64,000 bases of DNA from Candidatus Obscuribacterales bacterium. GTDB taxonomy: Bacteria > Cyanobacteriota > Vampirovibrionia > Obscuribacterales > Obscuribacteraceae. The notes below the pieces were generated by a model. It had not been told where the DNA came from and searched no databases. It saw only the letters and a list, made by a program, of their open reading frames with translations. A program made the position numbers and the translations under genes. The DNA lies in assembly GCA_019746975.1 (NCBI GenBank), contig JAIERK010000080.1, forward strand, positions 1 to 64,000. The letters run 5' to 3'. Below, one piece after another: positions 17,266 through 26,514 of this stretch (positions within the stretch are counted from its first letter, which is position 1; every line of letters begins with the position of its first letter).

Positions 17266-19122
17266 TCAGCCTTCAACTTCGGCGTGTTCTTGCTGAGCCT
17301 CGAGATCTTCGGCCTCATATAGAGCATCCAGGATGCCTAAGAACTTCTCTGTCACCTGTTTTCGCCTGACTTTGAGGGTTGGAGTCAGTTCGTTGTCTTC
17401 GATTGTCAATTCCTTGTCCAGAACAGCGAATTTCTTGATTCTCTGAAATCGAGCAATATTTTGATTTTTGTCGTGAACAATCCGCTCAACCTCTTTTCTT
17501 ACCGTGGCATTCTGAGTGAGCTCTTTCAAATCTTTGTAGGAAACCGATTTGCTCTTCGCGAATGCTTCCAGTGCGTCTGTGTTGAGCGTAATTAGCGCCG
17601 TAATGTATTTGCGTTTATCACCATAGGCAACTACGTGGGCGATCAGTGGCTCATCCTTGAACAGGCTTTCGAGGTGCTGCGGAGCCACGTGCTTACCGCC
17701 GGCGGTGATGATTATGTCCTTTTTGCGGTCCGTGATCTGGATATAGCCTTGCTCGTCGATTTTCGCAATATCACCAGTTTTGAACCACTCTCCGTCAAAG
17801 GCTTTCTGAGTAGCCTCTTCATTCTTGTAGTATCCGGCAAATACGATTGGACCGCGGACGAGTAGTTCGCCATCTTCGGAAAGCTTGACCTCTACACCGG
17901 GAAGTGGTTTGCCAACAGTTTTAAACTTATTGTCGGATGGTTTGTTACATGCCAGTGGGGCGCAAGTTTCGGTTAGTCCGTATCCTTCTACAATAGGCAT
18001 GCCTATTGCCTCGAAGAATATATGAACATCATTCGACAACGGTGCCGCACCAGATGTCATCATCCGCAGTCGTCCACCGAATCGTTCTCGTATCTTGCGA
18101 AAAACTAGTCGTTCTGCGATTCTCAGTTCTGCTTTGTAGAGTTGATCGAGTATGCTCGTGTCCACCTTCGACTCGATTTTTTGTTTGGTGGCACGTTGGC
18201 CAAGGGCTATGGCCCAGCGCACAAAAGCCTTCTGAGCAGGCGGCATTTGTCTGAGCTGTCCCTGAACTCGTGCATAGGCTTTTTCGTAAAATCTTGGGAC
18301 TGCGTTGAGAACGGTCGGATGCAGCTCCTGGAGATTGTTGGCGACCTGCTCCATCGACTCCGCATACGCGAATGGTATGCCCACGAAAATCGAGAGAAAC
18401 TGCCCGCCGACCCGTTCGTAAACGTGCGCCAGAGGGAGAAATGAGAGGGCCAGATCCTGTTCGTTGAAGTCGACCAGGGTGCTCATTGATTTTAGTACGG
18501 CAAAAATGTTGCGGTGCTTGAGCATGGCTCCTTTCGGAAGACCGGTCGTACCAGAGGTGTAGACGATTGTAGCGATTTCGTCGTCATCGATCTTGCGCCG
18601 CGCTTTTACTTCGTTGGCGTTGCCGGCTAGGTATTCCTTGCCTTGATCCAGAAATTGATCCCAGGAGATGATCTTGATTAAAGACTCAGATACTTCCGGG
18701 GTTCCATCAATGACGATTGCCAGCCGAAGCTTTTCCGGGCGTGGCGCATCAGGACTGGCCAGCTTCTCCAGTTGGCGAGCATTTTCGACGAAGAGAACTT
18801 CGACGTCGCTATTATCGATGACGAAGGAAACCTCTGTTCCGCCTAGCGTTGGATAGACAGGTACGGTAACGGCTCCAACAGATAGAATGCCGAGATCGGC
18901 CCAGGTCCAGTGTGGTCTGTTCTGCGAAAGGATGCCGATTTTGGTGCCGGCGGCGACACCATACTTGATCAATGCCGCTGATAGTCGCTCGACTATATCG
19001 CCATGCTCAGACCAGCTCACTGAGCGGTATTTGCCATCGACTTTATACATTACGGCCGTTCGCTGAGGGTTTTCGACTACCCTTCGCCAGAATACATCGA
19101 CAATTGTTGTGTCGTCAGCCAA
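17266..19122 (-). CDS. Long-chain acyl-CoA synthetase (AMP-forming)
   Basis: About 618 residues from TTG 19122. That start has a perfect AAGGAG (complement at 19129-19134) six bases upstream; upstream in-frame codons overlap cutA. It belongs to the FadD15/long-chain ligase group, which activates fatty acids with ATP and CoA. Seen: P-loop IVYTSGTTGLPKGAMLKHRN, the MTSGAAPLSNDV segment, YGLTETCAP, the hinge region TGDIAKIDEQGYIQITDRKKDII and the C-terminal lysine region TPTLKVRRKQV. It forms a tight leftward unit with cutA (14 bp) and the nucleoside-transferase-like gene. A second, shorter-chain type synthetase is at 24.1 kb. Confidence 0.92.
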   Translation of the reverse strand: MADDTTIVDVFWRRVVENPQRTAVMYKVDGKYRSVSWSEHGDIVERLSAALIKYGVAAGTKIGILSQNRPHWTWADLGILSVGAVTVPVYPTLGGTEVSFVIDNSDVEVLFVENARQLEKLASPDAPRPEKLRLAIVIDGTPEVSESLIKIISWDQFLDQGKEYLAGNANEVKARRKIDDDEIATIVYTSGTTGLPKGAMLKHRNIFAVLKSMSTLVDFNEQDLALSFLPLAHVYERVGGQFLSIFVGIPFAYAESMEQVANNLQELHPTVLNAVPRFYEKAYARVQGQLRQMPPAQKAFVRWAIALGQRATKQKIESKVDTSILDQLYKAELRIAERLVFRKIRERFGGRLRMMTSGAAPLSNDVHIFFEAIGMPIVEGYGLTETCAPLACNKPSDNKFKTVGKPLPGVEVKLSEDGELLVRGPIVFAGYYKNEEATQKAFDGEWFKTGDIAKIDEQGYIQITDRKKDIIITAGGKHVAPQHLESLFKDEPLIAHVVAYGDKRKYITALITLNTDALEAFAKSKSVSYKDLKELTQNATVRKEVERIVHDKNQNIARFQRIKKFAVLDKELTIEDNELTPTLKVRRKQVTEKFLGILDALYEAEDLEAQQEHAEVEG

Positions 19123-19136
19123 TGCGCACTCCTTGC

Positions 19137-19451
19137 TCAAACCAAACACTTGTTGAGCCAATCTAGATAGGCACGACTGCCTGACTCGATTGGAAGACAA
19201 AGAATTTCTGGAACTTCATACGGATGAAGCGATTTTATTTTCGATTCGAATTTGTCGTAGACAGACTTGTTGGTCTTCATGATCAATAATGACTCGCCGT
19301 CTTTGTTGAGCTCACCTTCCCAGAGATAGACCGAAGTGATACCAGGGACGATGTTGACGCAGGCGGCAAGTTTGCTCTCGACGATCTGGACGGCGAGCGA
19401 CTCCGCTTTGTCTGGTGGACAGGTCACGAATGCCACTAACTCGCCGGTCAT
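19137..19451 (-). CDS. cutA: Divalent-cation tolerance protein CutA
   Basis: 104 residues, the normal size of trimeric CutA1. Typical blocks are FVTCPPDKAESLAVQIVE, LAACVNIVPGITSVYLWEGEL, SLLIMKTN and HPYEVPEILCLPIESGS. CutA1 is a small, very stable trimer with a ferredoxin-like fold, linked to copper/metal tolerance in E. coli; its true role is unsettled. It sits 2 bp after the preceding gene and 14 bp before the acyl-CoA synthetase, so the three are co-transcribed. Confidence 0.95.
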   Translation of the reverse strand: MTGELVAFVTCPPDKAESLAVQIVESKLAACVNIVPGITSVYLWEGELNKDGESLLIMKTNKSVYDKFESKIKSLHPYEVPEILCLPIESGSRAYLDWLNKCLV

Positions 19452-19453
19452 TG

Positions 19454-20539
19454 CTACGATTGACTCCGAGCCAGCTCTACACCAGTTTTGCTAACGAATT
19501 CCGATAACAGCGTTGCCACTGCTGAGAATGGTTGCGGCTGTAAGCGCGGCATCCTGTATCTCTTGTGCAACCGCACGATTATTGTAGGAATTCCTAAGAC
19601 CTCAGCGATAAACAGTGCAAGGGGTCTGACCGGATGATCGAAACTGCCGGGAACAACTGGTTCTAGCTTGGATAGTCTCTCTGTGAGCAAGTTGATGTAG
19701 GGATAGCATGCTTCTTCCGTCGGACCGTAGGTCGAGACCTGAAGACCAGGCGCTTCTTCCCAGTTGCTCCCGAGAATCATGACGACAAGACCTACTTTAC
19801 CTGCTTTGACGATATCCGTGAGGGCTCGACGAAACGGCGTTTCCAGATACCAACATGGATCCGCTGCGCAACAGTAGGTGGTGAGCATCGAATGACAGAG
19901 CGCCAGGCGATTGCATATCGAGGCTAGAGAGCCTGTGAATGAGTCTTGTCCTTTGAACTCCCCTTCTCTCCAGTACGCTGTGGCATGCGGAGCGACTACT
20001 AGGACCGGCAAACTACCACCGAGAAACTTGTAGTCGGGCTCGCCGGCAGGAGGCATTTGCTCGTAACGTTCGGACAGTTGAGCCTCATAATGCAGTGCCC
20101 AGTTAAGAGGGGCGGCATGAGGATGCTTATCGATCAAATAGTTGACTGCTCGCTCCATGTCGTTGAAGCGAGCCTGGGAGTGCGACACGACCCAGGGGCT
20201 GTAAGGCGATGGACCGATGACCGTAACCATCTTGCCACGTCGGTAGGCGTAGAACATCTCCATGGCTGTGCCGTAGCTCGACCGTTCGATGTTCGCGAGT
20301 AGGGCATCGCACTCGTCGATCAGGTCCAGGGCGCGCCGCACCTTCTTGTTGGCGGAATCGCTTATGTCTATAGTCGCACCGGTCTCCATGTTCCATGCCA
20401 GTTCGAGCGGATTGACAACGCGCAGGCCATAGTTTTCCAGCTTTTGTACCGCCGAAGACCGCCAGTCAGGACCGGCAAGATCGCCCAATACCTGGTGGGC
20501 ATTAAGTGAATCTCCAGTGAGATAGACGCTGGCTAACAT
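19454..20539 (-). CDS. Nucleoside 2-deoxyribosyltransferase-like protein with a second C-terminal domain
   Basis: 361 residues from ATG 20539; an open extension of 32 codons upstream is Arg/Cys-rich and unlikely to be translated. Residues 1-130 look like the nucleoside deoxyribosyltransferase fold: VYLTGDSLN, then DLIDECDALLANIERSSYGTAMEMFYAYRRGK, which matches the usual block around the catalytic Glu. The C-terminal 200 residues start with LPVLVVAPHATAYWREGEFKGQD and contain a Cys-rich patch (TYCCAADPCWY). They faintly recall N-formylglutamate amidohydrolase-type proteins, but I am not sure. The gene is the first of a three-gene unit with cutA and a ligase. Confidence 0.65.
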   Translation of the reverse strand: MLASVYLTGDSLNAHQVLGDLAGPDWRSSAVQKLENYGLRVVNPLELAWNMETGATIDISDSANKKVRRALDLIDECDALLANIERSSYGTAMEMFYAYRRGKMVTVIGPSPYSPWVVSHSQARFNDMERAVNYLIDKHPHAAPLNWALHYEAQLSERYEQMPPAGEPDYKFLGGSLPVLVVAPHATAYWREGEFKGQDSFTGSLASICNRLALCHSMLTTYCCAADPCWYLETPFRRALTDIVKAGKVGLVVMILGSNWEEAPGLQVSTYGPTEEACYPYINLLTERLSKLEPVVPGSFDHPVRPLALFIAEVLGIPTIIVRLHKRYRMPRLQPQPFSAVATLLSEFVSKTGVELARSQS

Positions 20540-20723
20540 ACTAAAGTTGAGTTGTCCCCTGTTTCGTCTGACGCAATTATCCGATCTTCTGTTCCTGCAA
20601 ACACTATATACCACGATGCAATACGCTCGATGCAAGGATCTTAGCGTTTCCAGACCGATACTAAAGCATCTCGTGGCAAATTGCTATAAACGAAAATGTC
20701 TCTCATGAGCTACGATAACGGTT

Positions 20724-21998
20724 ATGCGTATTTTCTATATCCGTTTTCTATCTATATTTGTAGCTCTGGCACTTTGTGGCTGCTCAGAACTAGCGGCGCA
20801 ACTAAAGCAACCGCATTCGCTTTCCAGTCGCGTAGGCAACTACTCTCCGACTCGAATTAATAGCGATAAGGGCGAAAAGCGAGCTCAGACTCAGATTACG
20901 GTCCTCAAGAAAGGCATTCGCGATCTTGACGGTCGCCAGGAGAGTTACGATCCAGCTTTTGGAAGTCCGGACCGAGTAGGAGAGTCGACTCGACTGACTG
21001 GGACCGCCGTCAAACCTGTTGTACAGGCGCCAGTGACCTCTGGCGGTCCGACAACCAACGGACAGGCGGCCCGGTTCAGCGCAATTGCCTCTGTCCCTTT
21101 ATCAAACAATCAGAGCCTCATAGCGTCGAGCAGCGTCACGCCGGGCAGCGAGATAGCACAGTTTGGCGTCAGCGAGTCTGGGCAACCCGCGACAACTTTT
21201 CGCTCGTCGGTTAGCACTACGCCTATTGTCAACACGCCAAGACCAGTGGCGAGCCCCACCCGCATCATAGACGCTCCGCGATCAGCTGCTGGTTCCACGC
21301 CAATTGTCAGTACGCCTCTTCCTGTAGGGAATCAGGGCGGCTTTGGATGTCCTCCAAGCGGAATGACCTCGCTCAACAATTCAATGGAGCGAAATTCTTC
21401 CTTCACTCCATCGGGAGCATCCGGTCGGAATGGACTGTCGGCAACTGGAGCGCAATTTGCCTCAAATCCTTCTCTCCAGCCGTTTGCTTCCACCTCCTCG
21501 ATAAAACAGCAAGCAGCTAACCCATCGAAACCGCAGCCAGCAGCTAACTCAATACTTCAATCTTCCGGCGGGCTGATTCCATTCGGTCAGCGGGCGCCGA
21601 CTTCGATGTCCAGTGCCGGGGTACAACCGGGCGGCTCAAGTTTTCAGTCGTATTCGACTCAGACCTCGAAGGATGGTGATGTTATCGCCGCGCAGAGTCA
21701 GCGCGCCAACGGCGTCAACATCGTCGTGACGGCCAGGGTCAAGCGGCTTTTACCGGATGACCGGAAAGGAAATCCGCACCAGCGCTTTTTGCTGCAACTG
21801 TCTAACGGTACTTCGGTGCTTGTCGCGCACAACATCGATCTAGCTCCATACGTGCCACTGCACGAGAATGATATGGTCACTATATCTGGTGAGTACATTT
21901 GGAATGAACAAGGCGGAGTGATCCATTACACACATCGGCCCACCAACTTCAAGCACAAGGGCGGATACATCGACTTTAACCGGCAGATTTACCAGTAA
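20724..21998 (+). CDS. Lipoprotein with Ser/Thr/Pro-rich stalk and C-terminal DUF3465-like domain
   Basis: 424 residues. The N-terminus has a signal peptide ending in a lipobox (LALCGCS), so the protein is probably lipid-anchored at residue C19 or C21. A long low-complexity stretch follows (about 50-325, rich in Ser, Thr, Pro, Gly, Asn), with the phrase P-x-V-x-T-P repeated several times. The last 95 residues form a compact domain (VVTARVKRLLPDD, RFLLQLSNGTSVLVAHNIDL, NDMVTISGEYIWNEQGGVIHYTHR) that matches the DUF3465 pattern, a small OB-like domain. Function unknown; a surface-exposed adaptor is plausible. Confidence 0.8.
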   Translation: MRIFYIRFLSIFVALALCGCSELAAQLKQPHSLSSRVGNYSPTRINSDKGEKRAQTQITVLKKGIRDLDGRQESYDPAFGSPDRVGESTRLTGTAVKPVVQAPVTSGGPTTNGQAARFSAIASVPLSNNQSLIASSSVTPGSEIAQFGVSESGQPATTFRSSVSTTPIVNTPRPVASPTRIIDAPRSAAGSTPIVSTPLPVGNQGGFGCPPSGMTSLNNSMERNSSFTPSGASGRNGLSATGAQFASNPSLQPFASTSSIKQQAANPSKPQPAANSILQSSGGLIPFGQRAPTSMSSAGVQPGGSSFQSYSTQTSKDGDVIAAQSQRANGVNIVVTARVKRLLPDDRKGNPHQRFLLQLSNGTSVLVAHNIDLAPYVPLHENDMVTISGEYIWNEQGGVIHYTHRPTNFKHKGGYIDFNRQIYQ

Positions 21999-22218
21999 CA
22001 CGGTTTAGTTGTGAGCACCGCTTTCGGTTTCACAGCAGGAAGCGATTTAAAAATGCGAAGCACTGGGACCGAAGCGTCTCGCTGGCATCGAGCAAGATCG
22101 GCACCATCCGATTCGGAATTCTGGACTCCTGTACGGGTGTCACTTATTATCGAACTGGAAGGTACTTGAACACGCTCTAAGAGACGCCGGTGGACCCAGT
22201 TGTCGGCGGCGGTCTTTG

Positions 22219-23607
22219 CTAAATTCCGTAGGCTTCTTTCAGGTCTTTTATTCGATCCGAGATTGATCCCGTCTTTTTCTTTCCGAAGGTGTCGATTTCC
22301 AACTTCTCGATTCGGCGCAGTATTGGTACGCTTTTTGTAGACTTTCCGTACACGGTCGTTTCGATCTGAGAGACTTTGTTCTCGAATGTCGCATTAAAGT
22401 TAGCGCCACCATCGGCACCCTTCTCCTGTTCGTGCTCGGACTGCTCGCCTTCGGCGCTGTCGTTTTGTTTTATTGACGGCTGATTCCTGGTAAAGCTGGT
22501 TGGTGTACTTGGCGTAGAACTGGCCTGAGTCACCGTTTGTGCTGATGGAGTACTATCAGAGGCGCCCGGCCACGACATTGGTACACTCTGCCCGGGAGGA
22601 CCGCGGTCGACAGGAGAGCCACTCGAGTAAGAAGGCGTCATAGCATTGGACGACGCATACGAGCTGCCTGCCGGAGTGGTACTGCTATTGGTATTGCCAC
22701 TGCCACTGCCACTGCCGGCAGTGCCAGACTGATATATTGAAGAAACAGATCCGGTATTTGGAGCAACTATATTAAAGGTCGAAGTGGACGAGGGCTGAAA
22801 TGACTGCGCAGGTGGGGTGCCGGCCGACAGAGAGGCGCCTGTTCCGACAATGCTGGCGGACGAATTGGAACCACCAATAATTCTAATAGTCGTATTTTCC
22901 GGAGGCGGGCTCGTCTGGCTCTCGGAATCTGGAGTCGGCTGATTGTAGTTGGTCGAGCTATTGATGATAAGCGTGGCGCCTGAATCTGGATTCTGAATTA
23001 CACTTGTATTGTCCAGCCTTGCTTGCTGCTGCCCCTGTGCGGGCACCACTGGTGGTGCGGTACTGTTCTCAGTGGCACCGGTATGCGCGGTCGCATTGGC
23101 ATTACCGCCGGCTGGATTCACCTTCAGCTTCGCTTTGTCCGAACCATCGCCTTCGGGACAATCTTGGGCAGAGACTGGAGGTTCCTGCCTCATTCGTTGC
23201 TCGAGAATCTTCAGATTCCTTCTTGCATGACCGTCGCTTGGATTGAGCTTGAGCGCTTGTTCCCACTGCTGTTTGGCTTCGGGGTACTTGCGAGCACTAA
23301 AGAAATTAATTCCCCAGTTGTTATGCGTGAGGGCGATATTGTCTTTCGCGATTTGATTTACCGGATCTATCCGTAATACATTTTCGTATTCGCCGATCGC
23401 ATCTTGAAACAGACGCCGTCCCAAGAGCATGTTGCCGCGATTGATGTGATTGCGAATCTCGGCGAGTTGCTCTGGAGTTGCTGCATATGCATTATGTTGA
23501 ACAGTACATATAGAGATAACCGCAATAAGTATCATCGGCTTCACCGATTGAGAAAAAGCTCTCCCGAGGCTTGTCAGTAGCTCGTTTTCTAAAAAATGAT
23601 TCATCAA
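22219..23607 (-). CDS. Exported TPR protein with low-complexity stalk and conserved C-terminal motif pair
   Basis: 462 residues. A signal peptide (about 20-43, hydrophobic MILIAVISICTV ending in AYA) precedes two or three TPR units (about 45-135: INRGNMLLGRRLFQDAIGEYENVLRIDP, NNWGINFFSARKYPEAKQQWEQALKLNP). A Ser/Thr/Asn/Gly-rich linker of about 250 residues follows. The last 50 residues contain a duplicated motif of the type IExxVYGK and LExxxFGK, followed by RIKDLKEAYGI. This looks like a short conserved anchoring or interaction module. Periplasmic or surface location is inferred; function unknown. Confidence 0.8.
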   Translation of the reverse strand: MMNHFLENELLTSLGRAFSQSVKPMILIAVISICTVQHNAYAATPEQLAEIRNHINRGNMLLGRRLFQDAIGEYENVLRIDPVNQIAKDNIALTHNNWGINFFSARKYPEAKQQWEQALKLNPSDGHARRNLKILEQRMRQEPPVSAQDCPEGDGSDKAKLKVNPAGGNANATAHTGATENSTAPPVVPAQGQQQARLDNTSVIQNPDSGATLIINSSTNYNQPTPDSESQTSPPPENTTIRIIGGSNSSASIVGTGASLSAGTPPAQSFQPSSTSTFNIVAPNTGSVSSIYQSGTAGSGSGSGNTNSSTTPAGSSYASSNAMTPSYSSGSPVDRGPPGQSVPMSWPGASDSTPSAQTVTQASSTPSTPTSFTRNQPSIKQNDSAEGEQSEHEQEKGADGGANFNATFENKVSQIETTVYGKSTKSVPILRRIEKLEIDTFGKKKTGSISDRIKDLKEAYGI

Positions 23608-23735
23608 AAACGTCTTTCGTGAGCCTGTCCCACTTACATATCTATATACAAATATTAAACCAATTAAGGATTGGTTTCCACGATTTCTGAAGCAGCGCTA
23701 TACTGCCAGTAACTCCCAGCGGGATTGTCAACAAT

Positions 23736-24041
23736 ATGTCTAACCTAGCAGTGATTGCATCTCTAGTTCTTTTCTCCAGCGGATATTCCGCTGACGTTGC
23801 CAAAATGGCGACCACAAAAGCTTCGGCTCCAACCACGATGACCGCCAACGCTACGCCTGTACGGGTAGAGAGCGGTATCGAGAGCGCTTCCGAGCTCCTT
23901 GACGAAGCACAAAAAGCAATAAGTGTTCAACAACGTCGCGAAAAAATCGAGCCCGGAGTTCAAGACCGAGTCGTGAAGAAAGAGAAGTCCAAGATTGATA
24001 AAGTATTGATTCTTGGCGGTAAAGAAGCTTTCCCGATGTGA
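23736..24041 (+). CDS. Small exported protein, unknown function
   Basis: 101 residues. A short hydrophobic N-terminus (MSNLAVIASLVLFSSGYSA) could act as a signal peptide. The rest is charged and Ala/Thr-rich, with no domain I recognise. Its stop lies about 30 bp before the likely start of the acyl-CoA synthetase; an earlier in-frame GTG of that gene would overlap the stop by 4 bp. The coding status is moderately supported by length, position and a signal-like start; the ribosome binding site is weak. Confidence 0.5.
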   Translation: MSNLAVIASLVLFSSGYSADVAKMATTKASAPTTMTANATPVRVESGIESASELLDEAQKAISVQQRREKIEPGVQDRVVKKEKSKIDKVLILGGKEAFPM

Positions 24042-24073
24042 AGACGCTTTTAGACTCGGAAAAATCAATCAAT

Positions 24074-25816
24074 ATGACCACAACTGACCACGGCGGCCAG
24101 CCCAGTTACGACTATGGTGTGACTCCGGAAAGCCTGATCGGACGTACAGTTTTTGAGCATATCGAATACGTTTCGCGCGATGCCAGGGAGACTGAGGCTC
24201 TCGTCAGTCCTTTCGAGCATCGCCGAATCAGTTATGCGGATCTCTTGAAGGAATCTGACCGATTGGCGCTTGCGATGCTCAATTGGGGCGTGGAGAAAGG
24301 CGATCGAATCGGCATCTGGTCGACCAACAACTGCGAGTGGTTTGTCATCTTTCTTGCTGCTTCCAAAATCGGCGCCATTCTTGTTAACGTCAATCCTGGC
24401 TATAAGAAGGGCGAGCTCGATTATGCGCTTAAACAGTCAGGCCTCAAGCTGATTTTTACCATCGCCAACAATCGGACCAGCGATTATCTAGACATGCTCA
24501 CCGAGGTTTCGCCGCAGGTTCTGAAGCCAGCCCTTGACCGTACGAATAATCTGATTACGATCGTAGTGATTGGCGAACTGAACGACTCACCTATGTGCGA
24601 CCGTCTGAGAAAGACAGGTCCGACATCGACTTTTCAGACTTTGGGCGATTTTCTCGAGCTTGCCGCGGACTCCCACCGTTCGGAACTTTCCGAACGACGT
24701 GCGCGAGTTCAGTTCGACGATCCAGTCAACATCCAATACACCTCCGGTACAACGGGTTTTCCGAAAGGTGTCACACTCAGCCACCACAACCTGATTAACA
24801 ATGCCTATGCAGCTGCGCGAGCCATGCGGCTCGACAGCAACAGTCGCTTTTGCGTACCGATGCCGTTTTACCATTGTGGTGGGATGATTAGCAGTGCACT
24901 GGCCGTTTTGTCGGTTGGCGGCACTGTAGTTATACCGAGTCCGTTCTTTCAGGAAGTACCGGCAATGGAGACCGTTGTCAACGAACGCTGCACTCATATG
25001 TCGGGCGTACCGACCATGTTCATCGCGCAGCTCGATTCCGAGCACTTTTCAAAATACGATTTATCCTCGCTCAGAGGCGGCTTCATGGCCGGTGCCCCAT
25101 GCCCTGTACAGCTGATGCGGCGCGTGGCAAGCGAGATGCATATGCAAGAAGTGATCATCTTGTATGGATTGACTGAAAGCGCACCACTAATGACTGCCAC
25201 CACTGTCGAAGACAGTTTGGAGGTCAGGGCGACAACTGTCGGTCGAATTATTCCTGGTATCGAGTTGAAATTGATCGATCCTGAAAATGGCGAAATAGTC
25301 GCGCGGGGCACGCAGGGAGAAGTTCTCTGCCGCGGTCATAACGTGATGCTCGGTTATTGGAACAATCCGGACGCCACTGAAAAAACCATCGACAAGGCCA
25401 GATGGCTTCATTCGGGCGACCTCGGTGTCATGAACGAGATGGGTTATTTGAACATCACAGGTCGCTCCAAAGACATGATTTGCCGTGGTGGTGAAAATGT
25501 ATATCCGCGTGAAATAGAAGAATTCCTCCATACGCATCCGGACGTCTCCCAAGCACAAGTTTTTGGCGTCCCTGACCAACTCTTCGGCGAAGAGGTGGCG
25601 ATGTGGTACATCGCCAGACCCGGACGAACCATAGAACCAGAAAGCCTACGCGCCTGGCTCAAGGACCGAATCGCTCACTTCAAAGTTCCGAAGTACATAA
25701 AAACAGTAAGCGAATTTCCTATGACTGTCACAGGCAAGGTTCAGAAATTCGTGATGCGCGAGCAAATGATCGAAGAGCTCAATCTCAAGAGCGAAGCCGA
25801 AGTTCAAACAGCCTGA
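24074..25816 (+). CDS. Acyl-CoA synthetase (AMP-forming), short/medium-chain type
   Basis: 580 residues from ATG 24074; a GTG at 24038 would overlap the previous gene by 4 bp and add 12 residues. The full ANL-family fold is visible: P-loop YTSGTTGFPKGVTLSHHN, MPFYHCGGMISSALAVLSVGG, ILYGLTESAP, the hinge region HSGDLGVMNEMGYLNITGRSKDMI, GGENVYPREIEEFLHTHPDVSQAQVFGVPD, and the C-terminal lysine in MTVTGKVQKFVMREQM. It is close to the FadK / fatty-acid-CoA ligase group that activates acids to acyl-CoA. Together with the carboxyltransferase and the other ligase it suggests fatty or carboxylic acid use. Confidence 0.92.
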   Translation: MTTTDHGGQPSYDYGVTPESLIGRTVFEHIEYVSRDARETEALVSPFEHRRISYADLLKESDRLALAMLNWGVEKGDRIGIWSTNNCEWFVIFLAASKIGAILVNVNPGYKKGELDYALKQSGLKLIFTIANNRTSDYLDMLTEVSPQVLKPALDRTNNLITIVVIGELNDSPMCDRLRKTGPTSTFQTLGDFLELAADSHRSELSERRARVQFDDPVNIQYTSGTTGFPKGVTLSHHNLINNAYAAARAMRLDSNSRFCVPMPFYHCGGMISSALAVLSVGGTVVIPSPFFQEVPAMETVVNERCTHMSGVPTMFIAQLDSEHFSKYDLSSLRGGFMAGAPCPVQLMRRVASEMHMQEVIILYGLTESAPLMTATTVEDSLEVRATTVGRIIPGIELKLIDPENGEIVARGTQGEVLCRGHNVMLGYWNNPDATEKTIDKARWLHSGDLGVMNEMGYLNITGRSKDMICRGGENVYPREIEEFLHTHPDVSQAQVFGVPDQLFGEEVAMWYIARPGRTIEPESLRAWLKDRIAHFKVPKYIKTVSEFPMTVTGKVQKFVMREQMIEELNLKSEAEVQTA

Positions 25817-25894
25817 CCTTAGCCGGTTAGACAATTGATTGGCTTCGATGAAGATTAACCACAGTCGGACGCCAATCCTGCGCTGAAACATCTT

Positions 25895-26370
25895 ATGTCG
25901 TTCGCCTCGGAAGCGATCGGCAGGTTCTTTTCTGGGCAAAAAATCAACGGCGAGAGTTTGAGGCTAAGCAATATACCGATTCTGTACATTCACGGTGTCT
26001 CTGTTCGAGACGAGGCTGGCTGGGATCAGGTCGAGACACAGGTCGGTTTTTCGAAGAGTTAAAACTGTTTCTCAACATTTCACAGGATTCTGGATCTGAT
26101 CGGGCGGTATCGAAAATGGTGCCGCACCCCGATCGCAAGCACCTTGGTTATTGGTGGAATGTCTGGGACCACAAAGATTTTGTGAGCTATAGCGTGAAGA
26201 GTGTCGTCGAAGAAGTTGATGACGAGGCCTACAATACAGGCATGGACATCATCGGCGCTCACGTCGGCTATCTTGTTCTGCCAAGCCTTTACAGGCGATT
26301 CGGCACCAAGCTGGCACAAGCAAGAGAGAAGAATTTCGTTAGACCTGCTAAGTTGTTAAACAGGAGCTAG
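25895..26370 (+). pseudogene. Broken alpha/beta hydrolase
   Basis: Two fragments remain. The first, from ATG 25895 to a stop at 26062, reads IPILYIHGVSVRDEAGWDQVETQV, a typical beta-strand plus oxyanion-hole (HG) start of an alpha/beta hydrolase. The second continues in another frame (about 26050-26370) with FFEELKLFL, then HPDRKHLGYWWNVWDHKDFVSY and a C-terminal helix block (MDIIGAHVGYLVLPSLYRRF), which looks like the normal C-terminus including the Asp region. The middle, with the nucleophile elbow, is missing, so both a large deletion and a frame change occurred. The remnant follows the acyl-CoA synthetase on the same strand. Confidence 0.65.
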
Positions 26371-26514
26371 CCTTCGAAACTGCAACGACAACACCGTTGA
26401 ATCAAGCCGGTTAACTTTCAGATAGCAAACCGATCGGATCATTAACTGTTCAAACATTGGCGCGCTAAGTGTTCAACGTGGCACAATCATCATTGGAGGT
26501 TGAAATAACCGACA

